From contig AP026538.1 of assembly GCA_026075535.2 (NCBI GenBank), positions 8,308,001-8,372,000 of the forward strand: a stretch of DNA of 64,000 bases, read 5' to 3'. Each line of letters begins with the position of its first letter. The first letter of the stretch is position 1. This DNA is from Tricholoma matsutake (taxonomy: Eukaryota; Basidiomycota; Agaricomycetes; Agaricales; Tricholomataceae). The notes under the pieces were generated by a model. That model searched no databases. It was not told the DNA's origin and worked only from the letters and a program-made list of their open reading frames with translations. Positions 1 through 10,860 of this stretch are shown here, piece by piece. The translations under genes were made by a program, and so were the position numbers.

Positions 1-479
1 GATGAATTTTGGGCACGTGACTGATGAACCTCCTATCCTGACAAATGTCAGCCCTCCCCAAACTTTCAACAACTTATCTACTGACACTGACATCTATTCT
101 ACAGCTCCAATATAGTCTATTACACCCATCATGGCCCAGGTATGGACCACTGATGCAGCACCTTCCTAAATCACATACTATGCTTGATGCAGCCTTTCCT
201 AACTGTGCATTATGCCTGATGCAGCCTTTTACCTACACAGTTTACTTTTTACATATATATCTTTATTTTGATTTCACACCTTCATTCCCACTTCTGTGCA
301 ATGAAGGTATAGTACATATTATATCTTATTTGTAGTAACTTACACTCCCATTTCCATGCAATGAAGATACCTTGATCCTGTCTTTCCTGTCCACCTTAGT
401 GTAGGCTGCCAAACTCAGCATCCTTCCACATGGCATTGGAGTTGTCTGCCAATGTTCCAACTGAGATGAGTTGGACTGC

Positions 480-735
480 CAAATTTGGGATGTAGAGTAC
501 ATTACATAATATAATTGATGCGCCTCAAGCTATTCTTAACTTTATGTCTCCAACACCCATGGCAGCAATAGTCAAACCACCAACACCTTTGACAGATCAG
601 GATGGGATGGGATGGAGGGTGAGGAAATCAGACTTGATAGGGGAGATATGTACCATTGCACCTGAGTTGATAATGAAAGGAAAATTATCTGTGGTAACAC
701 TAGAATGACATGTTTGGTTGAGAAGCTTGACAGTG
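480..735 (-). pseudogene. Copia protease and protease-integrase linker remnant
   Basis: Read on the minus strand from 735 the frame gives a retropepsin-like active-site stretch (INSGAMVHI, where Copia proteases have DSGA). Further down comes a linker resembling the usual Copia pattern before integrase (CNVLYIPNLAVQLISV). The catalytic Asp is read as Asn (GAC to AAC). The region is the continuation of the gag pieces at 2057-2672 and 3685-4123, interrupted by the hAT-like element at 744-2048. Bases 1-479 presumably hold the start of the integrase region, but I could not read a convincing frame there. Non-functional relic; family assignment fairly sure, exact ends not. Confidence 0.55.
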
Positions 736-743
736 AGTGTGAT

Positions 744-2048
744 TAGTGTTTTAAGGTCTGGTTTGGTCCAGTTTTTCGACCCCAAAGTGGGTTAACTGGG
801 ACCATAACTGGTCCAGACTGCAAGCCCAAGTGACATAGACCGTAACCAAACTGATAGGACCAGTCCTAATCAGTTTGGTTACAGTCCAGAAAACTGGTTT
901 AAACTGGTTTTTGTCCCATTTTTTTTAGGGAAGACACATCAGTAGAAAACCACCCCTTCATCTCACGTTTTGAGCAAAGGAGGAGCGGGTGTTGCGTTGT
1001 CGCTGTCTCATGGTCCCCATTCATCCTCATTGTCATCCCCAATCATTGTCATTCCCTGCTTGTCGTTCATCATTGTTGTTGTCCCCTACTTGTTCATTGT
1101 TGTTGTTGTCCCCTACTCATTTGTTATTGTTGTTGTCCCCTGCTTGTTGTTCATTGTTGTTGTTGTTGTCCCCTACTCGTTGTTCATCATCGTTGTTGTC
1201 CTCTGCTTGGGGTTCATTGTCATTGTTGTCCCCTACTCGTTGTTTGTCATCATCGTCCTCCACTCATTTTTTGTCATCATTGTTGTCCCCTGCTTGTCAT
1301 TTGTCATTTGTTGTCATTGTCATCCCTTGTTGTCCTCATCTTCATTGTCCTCATCTCCTGCACCCACAGTCCACCCCATGAGCAGTGGCTCATGAGGCTG
1401 GAAGTGGGTGCTGTGTTGTCAGTGTTATAATGTGTTATAATATACATAGATTCTAAGAAACAAACAAGATAATAATTAGTTACAAATGAAAGGCAAAGAG
1501 TAAAAGATACTTACCTGGGGCACAAACAACAACAGATGTTGTTTGTGCCCCAGTTGTGGACAAGGCCATTGTTGTAGGGAGAGAAACCAAGTTGCGAAAC
1601 ACATTGTGGCTGGTGGCAATACAGTACAAATAAATGTAAACATATAAACAAAAGATGTAAACATGTCAAAAACACATAAACGAGAGTACATGTGACCATG
1701 CAAACAGGTGCAAATGGTCAGTGCTATTTAAACAGCTTACTTTTCCCTCTATTCATTTGGGCATGCCCCCATTTTTTATCTATGACATATGTAATTAGTA
1801 TATAAATATATTTATTTGGTACTCTTATAGGAGCTTATAGGGTACTTAATCTAAGTGTAAAAGACCAGTTGTAAACCAGTTACAACTGGTCTTATAATGG
1901 TCTTCAAATGTTTTCAAAATGAGTGAACCAGCAACCAAACCGCAGTTTTGGTTACTCAATTTTTCAGACAAACGGACCAAACTGCAGCATGGACTGCAGT
2001 TCAGTCTGGTTCAGTCTTTGGTCCTATGGACTGAACCTTCAAACACTA
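744..2048. mobile_element. hAT-like non-autonomous element, 1305 bp, TSD AGTGTGAT
   Basis: The element starts TAGTGTTTTAAGGT and its right end, reverse-complemented, starts TAGTGTTTGAAGGT. It is flanked by a perfect 8-bp direct repeat AGTGTGAT at 736-743 and 2049-2056. Terminal TAG..G and an 8-bp duplication are typical of the hAT superfamily. Subterminal zones on both sides are crowded with short inverted motifs built around GGTCCAG, AACTGG and CAGTTT, as seen in hAT transposase-binding regions. No transposase is encoded; the middle is a minisatellite (about 1020-1350). The insertion splits a Copia relic between its gag and protease parts. Confidence 0.85.
1020..1350. repeat. Degenerate minisatellite inside hAT-like element
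   Basis: About a dozen imperfect copies of a 25-30 bp unit around GTTGTTGTCCCCTACTCGTT and CATTGTTGTTG. All reading frames look open here because the unit is low-complexity; the 141- and 130-codon frames across it are not believable genes. Confidence 0.8.
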
Positions 2049-2056
2049 AGTGTGAT

Positions 2057-2672
2057 GTTGTATGATCCTTCCAGTTGACAGTAGTAATGGGCTCCTCCTC
2101 AAGGACAACCCAACCCTCATACTCCAACATGTCAATAGAGGTGGTGGGTATAGGATTGGAGGCAAGTCCTGCAAACTCTGGTGTGGGAGAAGGAGTGGTG
2201 TCTGAATCGACCATGATGGTGAATCCACCACAATTGATGTCTTTGACTGTAACCAGAATTTTGGGGGTGTTAGTAGTGGGTGGCTTCTTCTCATGTGCTG
2301 CTTTGTGAGCAGCCTTCAACTCCTCAATAGTCTTCCCAGCCATACCACCACCAGGTCAAATACAATACTCCTTAGTATGTCCCTGTCTTCCACATCCTGA
2401 GTTTGTGCAAGTAGGTATACCAGGGGACTTTTATTCCTGGATTGTGCTATGAGCACAATGTGAGGTCGTGAGTCATTGTGGTGGTCATTCTCAAGCAGGA
2501 ATTGCTCATTCTCCAGGAACAAATGAATATCCTTGGAACAATATGGGGCTTGATTGGTTGAAGTGGCAATGTCACAACATATGATGGAGTGAGCATGAGG
2601 GAAATTGTCAATAAGTGAATGAAGAAGAGCGATGCAAAAAAGAAGGTCAGCCTTTATATGACCCATGGTGAA
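2057..2672 (-). pseudogene. Copia gag remnant, C-terminal half with zinc knuckle
   Basis: Minus-strand frames give a middle gag segment (GHIKADLLFCIALLHSLID) and, at about 2357-2406, a CCHC-type knuckle read CTNSGCGRQGHTKEYC, one residue longer than the usual CX2CX4HX4C. It is followed by the GGGMAGKTIEEL stretch that commonly follows the knuckle in agaric Copia gags. A frame change lies between the two segments. The upstream part of the same gag is at 3685-4123, separated by about 1 kb of unrelated sequence. Decayed and not translatable as one protein. Confidence 0.6.
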
Positions 2673-3684
2673 GGCACACTGATAGGTCCACCTTGTTGTT
2701 CAAGCTTGGAGAACACATCTACAATCGTTGTCAAAGCTCTATGAGTCTTTACAGACCTCTATGAAGCTCTACAAACTCATACAAACCCTTCTGAAGTTCT
2801 ACAAACATGTACAAACCTCTACAAAGTCACAAAAATGCTTCAAAATTCTTCGCAACACTTCAAAATTCTTTGTATGCCTTCGGCTGCCATAATACAATTT
2901 CCCCGACCTTCAGACACATGTTCCACACTTGCTACATGTTGCCACATCACATGCTGAGCACACCAGACATGAGGAGACAAGACATTTCGCTTTTTAGGAC
3001 ACATTGCAGTGTTTTTGACATTCCATGATATATTGGAACAATAGGACAAGTACCTTTGATATATTATGCTTCTACACATTTCCCCTCACATCATTTCTCA
3101 TTCATTTTGTGATTTGGATACTTCTTTATTGTCTTATACCTTGCCTCATGGTAACCTCATGGCCTTATTTCCTTTTTAGTACTATTTCCCCAAAACTTAT
3201 ATAGTCTTGTACTACTATACAACATGGGAGAAGAATATAGTGTCGCATCAGTCCCTCATATATTGTATTAGTCTGACTCAGGAGTTTCCCTCTTCAGTTT
3301 CAGCACCTTGTCTTAGCTCTCAAGTTCTGTGAATTGTCGCAAACTTCTTCAAAATTCATCATACTGTCTCTAAACTCTCTCCTATTGTCTCAATCATCTC
3401 TTGTCACCTTCAACTCACATCACCCTTTTGTACTATCCACACCCTATTCTTGTCACTATCCTTGAAAATCTTTGAAACAACTTCGCACACACTCAAAATT
3501 CTTTGAACTTCTTTGCAAGCTTTCACAGTCCTTCATACAGCATTGCATCACATCACATTCACATTCATTGCCAACAGCGATATTTGGTACCACCTCACAC
3601 CCTTCCTCTGACTCATGTTATATCATTTGAAGCCATTTTATAGGTTTTGTTTGGGTTTCCAGGTTGAGTATCATCAATGCACAA
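2673..3684. other. Unidentified insert between two parts of a Copia gag
   Basis: The Copia gag reading stops near 3690 and resumes near 2672 on the minus strand, so about 1 kb is foreign or duplicated. It contains short degenerate repeats (CTCTACAAAC, CTTCAAAATTCTT, CTTTGCAAGC) and no believable ORF. I found no clear terminal repeats or target duplication, so its nature is open. Confidence 0.4.
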
Positions 3685-4123
3685 TCAGTGTGCATATCTT
3701 CTCCACTGTTTTAGGAAGGGGAATGTCCTCTGTGCATTGAACAGATAGTTCCTACTGTAGGAGCTGGACTTGGCAGACAGGCCCTTCCTTCTGATGGCAA
3801 TCCTAAAGAACCTTCCAATTGACATCAGGCCTTTTTCTAATGTCAAGGAACTGTCACTCAGATGGAGAGACACTTGACACAATGAACATGTATGTGAGAC
3901 AAGAATTCGCTTTCCAATTAGCAAGGGCACAGTGTTTATTGGAGTTGGGTATGGGAATATCACCCACAACATATTTGTAAAGGCTGTTAAGGGAGAGGGT
4001 GATTATAATCTCCTTGCACCATTCTTTGTAGTTGGACTTGAGCTTGTCCAGCTTCTTGCTGGTATATTGGACAGATAATTTGATGAGGGAAACAGATGGG
4101 GGGGTAGTAGTGTCAAGACCCAT
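3685..4123 (-). pseudogene. Copia gag remnant, N-terminal part
   Basis: The minus-strand frame from 4123 reads like the start of Copia gag (the UBN2/DUF4219-type region). It shows the pattern KLDKLKSNYKEWCKEI, a LYKYVVGDIP-like strand, then WKANSCLTYMFIVSSVSPSE. The next segment is in another frame (3972-3685). It lies downstream of the LTR-like stretch at 4313-4771, as expected for a minus-strand element whose 5' end is on the right. Decayed. Confidence 0.55.
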
Positions 4124-4312
4124 AATAGAAGGGGGATGATGATAGATGACAAATTGTCAAAGAAGAAATAGAGGAATGTGCTGGATACCAGGTGCATTCA
4201 TGAAAGAGAAAGGATGTGATCTGAGATCCAAGTGATTGGACAAGCAGATCAAAGAAATGACATAGGGAAAACATTGAGTGGCTAGGATACTTTCTTCCAA
4301 CATTCAAATACA

Positions 4313-4771
4313 ACAGGAGTGGCCCATAACCTGTAGAAAAGTGATCCTAGTGTGAACAAGATCAGACTGTAGGTACAGTAAGTAGTGATTGATGACTATG
4401 CAGTATAAGCAATGTTCACCTCAGTCTCTATACAAGTGACTGAGGTGGTAATGTAACTATTTATCATACTTATATATGTTTCAAGCATAACAAAGAAGAT
4501 AAAGAGACAAGGGGAAGTGTGAGACCAAGCATATGCACACATCAAAGGGAGAAACTACATATAGCACATGCATCAAAGATGGTACTCATGGTGCATTCTC
4601 AACAATACCCATTGGGCAATGCTTCTGACAATCTTGCAGCACATATCAAGCCCAAACCTGACCCAAGTCCTATGTGCTTACTGACCATCAAATGAGAAAC
4701 AAATGCATCAATTGATCTCACCATGCCATGTGTTAGCACTGTGGTTCACATGTGATTGTCAAAGAAGGGGG
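4313..4771 (-). repeat. Probable 5' LTR of the Copia relic
   Basis: Its reverse complement shares order and motifs with the plus-strand solo LTR at 7696-8346. These include a TATA-rich tract, then a hairpin with arms CACCTCAGTC and GACTGAGGTG (4417-4447), then GGTTATGGGCC. Position next to the gag start fits a 5' LTR. Both ends are uncertain because the gypsy element at 4777 abuts it. Confidence 0.45.
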
Positions 4772-4776
4772 CAGAG

Positions 4777-4987
4777 TGTAATGATGGCTCTTATTTACAC
4801 ATATTTACCACACACATGATTACTGACAGGTAGAGGACCACAACTTGGATGGAGAACTATCATTATCACCACTAGTAGTACTACATCGTCACCTAGCTTG
4901 TTAATTCACACCTTGAGCTCATTACTTCTTGGTTGTCTCCATTCACCCACCTAGTGATCTCTCATGTGAACACTGCATGGGGTTACA
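4777..4987 (+). repeat. 5' LTR of the 4777-11949 element
   Basis: 211 bp, TGTAATGATGG to GGGGTTACA, matched by 11740-11949 with scattered substitutions and small indels. Confidence 0.9.
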
Positions 4988-6266
4988 CTTTTTTTTTAAT
5001 GCCACTCTTGAAAGGATCAACAGCTTCTCATGTACCTAGTAGGCCGCTGTGCCTACTGCTGTCACTGTTTACTAAGTTGCTGCTCACCCTGCTGTTGACA
5101 CATCATCAGGCACTGAGTGTCCTCGACACAACTGCTGTCTTGCCTGCTGCCTCAAATATCCCTGAATCCTCACAACCTTCCCCATTGACTTCCTGTACCA
5201 ACTTTGTTGATGTGCTGTCCTCACCAATTAGTATGCATACACCCATGTCTGCAAGCCTTAACATCTTGACAAACTCCCATGCACATACAGCCAGCATTTT
5301 TGACACAAACATTTCTGATGGCACTGACTCTGACTCCTCTTACAACCCCCTTCCACTCATATCCCATAAGATGTCTGCAAACACCCCCACCAAATGCATC
5401 CACACTAAACCCAAATGTATCCCATTGTTGACTCCTGGTGAAGTTTCACCCATGGTCATGTGCCAGTGGGAGATGGCCTATGAGGATGTCTTCTCAGTGA
5501 ATAAAAAACTTGAGGAGGCACATGGCTGCTGTCCTACCTGGTCTCAAGGACATGTGTGCCAGAGACTGGGTCATGATGCACCATATGGAGCTCATTGCTC
5601 TTCCCTTTGCCCTTTGCCAGCTTCAGGAAGGACTTGCATAAAGAATTTCTATCTGATGGTTGGGATGATGAACTCCATGCCTGCATATGTAACACTCATC
5701 TCAGGACTTCTGACTTGTTTGCAAAATGGGTCAATGATATCTGTCATCTGAATATCATCCTACATGGCACTGATTATCACTTTTCCAAAGATGCCCTCCA
5801 TTTCCAACTTGATAGCCTTCTCAACATCAACCTCTGTACCCATTGCAACAACTGAAAGGTTAAGGAGCTGGTGGATGTAGCAGTGAATGCATTGGGAGAA
5901 AAGATGGGAGAGGTGTGCCTCACCACATGGATTGCTGAAACTCACAAGCTTGCAGAAGAATGTAATCACAATACCAAGCATTATCTCAAAGCTAGTGAAG
6001 ATTTTCAGTGTGCTCCCAAACATCAGGCTCTTGCAGTTAACTCCCATGCTCTTAATGCTACATCTACAAAACCTTACAGCTCTACAAATTCTGGACCTAT
6101 CACTCAAATGAAACCACTGCGCCTCACAGATAATGGGTGCTCCCTCTTGCACAAGCACCAAGGTTGTATGAAGTGCTGCTGTACCAGAACCACTATGCCT
6201 CTGATTGTCCTTTCAACTTCCCCAACCCTCGCAACTACAGAGAATTGACCAAAGACATTCTGCTCA
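4988..6266 (+). pseudogene. gag remnant of the 4777-11949 element
   Basis: Overlapping open frames (the longest to 5751, then 5595-5855 and 5871-6248) read as successive parts of a Ty3/gypsy gag. There is a Ser/Thr/Pro-rich N-terminal part, a capsid-like part with WDDELHACICNTHLRTSDLF, and a C-terminal part. The zinc knuckle is present but split by a frameshift: C and C codons at 6165 and 6174 in one frame, H and C codons at 6191 and 6206 in another. The hairpin MITE enters directly after this at 6275. Not functional. Confidence 0.6.
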
Positions 6267-6274
6267 GCCAGAAG

Positions 6275-6638
6275 TAGTGTTGCTGCAACTGGCTTGGGCC
6301 TTTTTTGTATTTTGGAGATAACTGGACACCATGTGCTCTGATTGCTTAGCCCATCAACTTTTGAGGTTATGGATCTACATATACAAATATATTCAGAATT
6401 TTAGACAGTTTATTGGAATTGATATTGCCATTGACTCATTTTTTCTTGGTCAGCTTGAAAAAATGAGTCGATGGAAATATCAATTCCAATAAACTGTCTA
6501 AAATTCTGAATATATTTGTATATGTAGATCCACAACCTCAAAAGTCGATGGGTCTTCTCAACACTAACCAACCAGTGCACATGATGTCCAGTTATTTCCA
6601 AAATACAAAAAAGGCCCAAGTTGGTTGCAACAACACTA
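6275..6638. mobile_element. Hairpin MITE (hAT-like), 364 bp, TSD GCCAGAAG
   Basis: Nearly the whole element is one inverted repeat. It starts TAGTGTTGCTGCAACT and its right arm reverse-complemented starts TAGTGTTGTTGCAACC; the arms run to a spacer of about 20 bp around 6450. An 8-bp duplication GCCAGAAG flanks it (6267-6274 and 6639-6646). A second copy, nested in another element, is at 62737-63097. It sits inside the gag-protease region of the gypsy element. Confidence 0.9.
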
Positions 6639-6646
6639 GCCAGAAG

Positions 6647-7695
6647 CATGGAGGTACCACTAACAACAAGACCATTGGTGCAATCATGTCTGGGTGGGTT
6701 GAAGATGCTGATGACATTGAGTCTTTGCTCATAGGAACTGTCATGCCGAGTGCAGTTTTGGATGCTGGTTCAGAGTCTGAGGAAGATGTGAGTGCCCCCT
6801 TGACTGTGAAACACCTACATTGGGTGTGTTCCCTGGTGGGGCCATCTATTGATGAACCCACTACAGTGAATAGCATGCTTGACTGTGGAGTGCATGTCAT
6901 TGTCATTGATGCTGCACTGGTTCAATTTCTGGGTCTACATTGTTTTCATCTGCATAAGCCTCTTTCAATCTCCATTGCCCTGAACAACACAACACGTTCT
7001 GATAGTCATTTGCATGAATAGGTTAAAATTGTGCCATTTGCTCTGAACTCTTCTTATGTTTCTTGCACCATTAAAGCCATTGTTACACCCAGCCTGTGTG
7101 TTCCCCTCCTCTTGAGGCTACCATTTTTAGTTGCAAACCATATTGTTGCAGATTTTGTTGCTTGTACTGCCATAGATAAACAATGTAATTTTGACTTGTT
7201 AAATCCCCCATTGAAAGCTAAGACAAAAAAGTTCATGGAACCTGTAATGTCTATTGCAAATGTGAAGAAAGAAAAGAAGGCAGTGCTAGATGAATTAATG
7301 CTAGTATGTAAGGAATGTCTAAAGAATGGGAAGGGTACCCCTGAATTTGTGAAGCCTTTAAATACTGTTGTGATGATAAGGGACCAAATAGAAGTTCTGG
7401 CTTTGCAGGAGAAGTTCAGTTCTCTGGAAAAGAACTTTTTGTCAGAATTTAAGGACATTTTTGAGCCTCTTCCTCATGTCGGTAAACTACCATGGAATAT
7501 CACAGCCCAAATTAAATTAAAAAATGTGGAACAAACTATAAAGACTCGAACATACACTTGTCCATGGAAGTTCTGCAAGGCCTGGCAGACCTTGATTCAA
7601 CAACATTTGGATGCAGGATGCATCTGTCCTTTGTTGTCACCTCATGCATTGCCCACTTTCATAATCCCAAACTCAGACTCCTCAGTGCTGCCCCA
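6647..7695 (+). pseudogene. Protease and RT N-terminal remnant of the 4777-11949 element
   Basis: After the MITE the frame continues with a retropepsin-like region: MLDCGVHVIVIDAALVQFLGL, where the catalytic DSG/DNG is read DCG. A stop follows at about 7019-7021. From 7031 comes the linker into reverse transcriptase, ending at VLP where the Copia solo LTR entered. The RT resumes at 8347 in a frame that reconnects across the insertion. Confidence 0.6.
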
Positions 7696-8346
7696 TGTTG
7701 AGATCTGCACCATGAATGGCGCATTTGCACCCCTTTGATGTGGTGTGCTAATTATAGAACATTGTATGATGCGAAGTTTCCCTTGTTATTTCTCCCTTTC
7801 TAACTCTCCCTTTATCTTATTCTTATTGCTAGTCACTTAGTATATATATCCACATATACTTACCAAACACCTCAGTCTGTTATACACTGACTGAGGTGAG
7901 TAGACTATATTGCTCGATCCATATACTTGATCACTTACTGTACTATTTATAGTTTACACATGTATTGCTTAGATACAGTAGTGATCAATATAGTCTGTTA
8001 TACACTGACTGAGTTTACGTGTGTATTGCTTAGGTTGGATCTCTATAGGTTATGGGCCCTGGCACTTCTGTCACATTACCTGAGCAGATTAAGATGTGCC
8101 AGATTAAGGGGGTGTGTTGGATTATATAATCTGTCACTGCTTAATCAGTACTTAACAGACCTAGTTTGCACACACACACACTAAAATGTGATGTGATAGT
8201 GATAGCAATCTGTGTCTGGTTATATGGTATCCTTGCTCTGTTGAACCCTATAAGACCTGATAGCTCAGTTGGTCAGAGCATCTGGTATATGTCCAGGAGA
8301 GCCTGGGTTCAATCCCCAGTCTGGTCATCTTTTTTGCATTCCTACA
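7696..8346 (+). repeat. Solo Copia-type LTR inside the gypsy RT, 651 bp
   Basis: It starts TGTTGAGATC and ends TTCCTACA. The flanking pentamers are CCCCA (7691-7695) and CCCTG (8347-8351). Both derive from CCCCG by one CpG transition each, and CCCCG is what the interrupted RT frame requires (codons for L-P-R-W). Part of the sequence matches the reverse complement of 4313-4771, including the hairpin with CACCTCAGTC arms (7868-7898). It carries a tRNA-like sequence near its right end, which may be a separate passenger. Confidence 0.65.
8254..8327 (+). tRNA. tRNA-like cloverleaf, probably a pseudogene or SINE head
   Basis: A 74-nt stretch folds as a cloverleaf. The acceptor GACCTGA / TCTGGTC has 6 of 7 pairs, and the D arm is GCTC..GAGC with A-box TAGCTCAGTTGG. 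The anticodon stem TCTGG / CCAGG has loop TATATGT, and the T arm CTGGG / CCCAG has loop TTCAATC (B-box GGTTCAATCCC). A T6 run at 8330-8335 could act as a Pol III terminator. Position 33 of the loop is A instead of the invariant U and one acceptor pair is mismatched, so I doubt it is a functional tRNA; the nominal anticodon would be TAT. Confidence 0.6.
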
Positions 8347-9430
8347 CCCTGTTGGGTCAATGACTACTATCAGCTGAACAAGAACACTATCACAGACTCA
8401 CATCCCTTCCCAAGGATTGATGACATCTTGAATGACTGCACCAAGGGAAAAATTTGGGCCACTATTGACATGACAAACAGCTTCTTCCAAACTTGCATGC
8501 ACCCTGATGACATACCTTTCACTGCTGTGTCCACACCCTTTGGCCTATTTGAGTAGATGGTTATGCCTATGGGGCTAAGAAACACTCCAGCCATTCACAA
8601 GTGATGTGTGACTTTCACATTGCACCCTTATATTGGCAAGATCTGCCACATCTACTTGGCTGATATTATCATTTGGTCTAACACCATTAAGGAGCACTGT
8701 GAGAATGTCCAAACAACCCTTGCAGCTCTGCATGGGTCACAGTTATATTGCAACCCTCAAAAGACACACTTGTTTGAAACCAAAGTTGATTTTCTGGGGC
8801 ACCACATTTCTGCCCATGGCATCGATGTAGACACAAAGCAGACAGACCACATTGTAAACTGGCCCTGACTGTGCAGTGCAAAGAAAGTTCAACAGTTCTG
8901 TGGGCTTGTCCATTACATTGTGCATTTCTTGCCACAAATCATGGAATATACCCACATCCTGACTGAACTGACAATGAAAGATTGCAAAACAAATTTTCCA
9001 CTGTGGACTGAGACACATAACCAGGCCTTCAAGGCTATCAAGAAGGCTATTATAGGGTGTGATTGCCTGACATGAAGATTTTTGTGACTACCAACACTAG
9101 CAATTTCCAGTCTGGGGCAGTTCTCTCCTTTGGGGAAACTTGGGAGAGTGCACAACCTATCACTGTCACCTTCTTTTAATGACCTTCAAAGGGGCAGAAT
9201 CATACATGAGAAGGAAATGCTGGCAATCATCCATGCCTTGGACAAATGGCATTCAGATCTCATTGGCATGCCCGTTCTGATTTATATGGACCACAAGACA
9301 CTTGAAATTTTTGACATGCAAAGAGACTTGAGCTGCTGACAGGCTAGATGGATGGAGTTTATGTCCCAATATGATTGCAAAATTGTGTACATCAAGGGAG
9401 ATGAGAATATGGTGGCCAATGTGCTGATTT
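8347..9430 (+). pseudogene. Reverse transcriptase-RNase H remnant of the 4777-11949 element
   Basis: Successive frames give RT motifs: QLNKNT, PFPRIDDIL, TIDMTNSFFQT, then TPFGLFE, a stop, and MVMPMGLRNTPA. The polymerase box reads YLADIIIWS, with the first catalytic Asp replaced by Ala. FLGHHIS and a broken RNase H follow, with KEMLAIIHAL and YMDHKTLEIF at 9130-9339. Several stops lie in the frame. The polymerase site is dead by sequence. Confidence 0.65.
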
Positions 9431-9566
9431 TGATGCTGACTTGCATGCTACGATACCTTATTCACTGGAGCTGGAGGCCACAGAGCTAGTTCTGGGCAGG
9501 TTTGATGACCCTTGGGCATGTGCATGAGTTCTGTCAGATCCTTGTACAAACCCTGTCCATAGTTCT

Positions 9567-10860
9567 GTGGTGGTGTCCACACTTTCTATCACAGCAGATG
9601 TAGAATTGCTTTCCTGCATCCAGGAAAACTGTGTTAATGATCCATGGTGCAAACATTTGCTTGATACTGAATTCTTTCCACATGGAGTTCACATATCCAA
9701 TGGCCTGTATACATGGAATAGACTGATTGTTCCCTGGATGTCAAAGGTGCATGAGTTCCTTTTCCATTTGGCTCATGATGTTTTAGGGCATTTTGGGTTT
9801 GCAAAAACTTATGGTTCACTCCATGGATCATTCTACTGGCCTAACATGTGCCATAATTTGGAACAGGTATATATACCCACTTGTTCTGACTGCCAATGGA
9901 ACAAGGGTAACACTCAGAGACTGATGGGCCCTTTGCATCTGCTCCCCATGCCTGATCAGTGAGGTGATTCTGTGCTGATGGATTTCATAGGCCCTCTGCC
10001 AGAGGATGAGGGTTTTGACTGCATCATCACTTTCACAGATTAGCTTAACAGTGATTTATGGGTAATTCCTACATGCACTGACATTTCAGCCAAGGAGCTG
10101 GCAGTCTTATTTTTCAATGTATTGCAAGAATGGACTGCCATTGGAGATTGTCTTGGACTGTGACAAGCTATTCATCTCCAAATTTTGGCAATCCCTCCAC
10201 AAACTGACCAGAATCAAACTGAAGATGTCAATGGCATAACCCTGAGCCTGATGGAACTAGTGAATGGTCCAACAAAACTATTAACCAATGCCTATGGTAT
10301 CATGTCAAATGTAACCAAATGGGCTGGTGACAAGCATTGCCATGGGTATGATGAACACCATTAATGCTTTGACAGGGTTTTCTCCTTTTCAACTTCACAT
10401 AGGCCAGTCACCATGCATAATCCCTCCCCATGTATGTTTGGAGGATGATAGTTCTACTGACATCCATGCAACAGATGTTATCAAAAGGCTGCAGCTCGAT
10501 GTACTGGAAGCCAAGGATAACATGCTTTGGGCTAAGATTTCTCAGTCTCTTGCTGCAAATGAACACTGTACTGATGAATTTCTATTTGAGAAGGGAGGCT
10601 GGGTAGTCCTTTCTATGCTACACAGGCAGCAGAATTACAAAGCTAAGGGTGAGAAAAGGGTGGCCAAGTTCATGCCTCATTTTGATGGACCTGTCAAGAC
10701 CGATTCCTCTGACCAGATTTCCAATCATCTCCACTGGCTTTTCCAGCCACCTTGCAGCACAGCTCACCTCCTATCTGCAGCACAGCCTGGAGATGAAATT
10801 CCCTCATTTCAAATACAACAAAACAGTTCCAGGTCATTGCCTTGGGAGGCTGCTTACTAG
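9567..10860 (+). pseudogene. Integrase remnant of the 4777-11949 element
   Basis: The zinc-binding region reads HLAHDVLGHFG..FYWPNMC..CSDC (HHCC pattern) and is followed by a stop and a core starting LMDFIGPLPEDEGFD. The rest of the core is frameshifted. The C-terminal part (10327-10790) contains NALTGFSPFQLHIG and the GPY-like KFMPHFDGPVK. Decayed. Confidence 0.6.

Noticed and set aside
970..1395. 141- and 130-codon open frames on the plus strand
   Set aside because: They cross a GTTGTTGTCCCC minisatellite; all frames stay open for compositional reasons.
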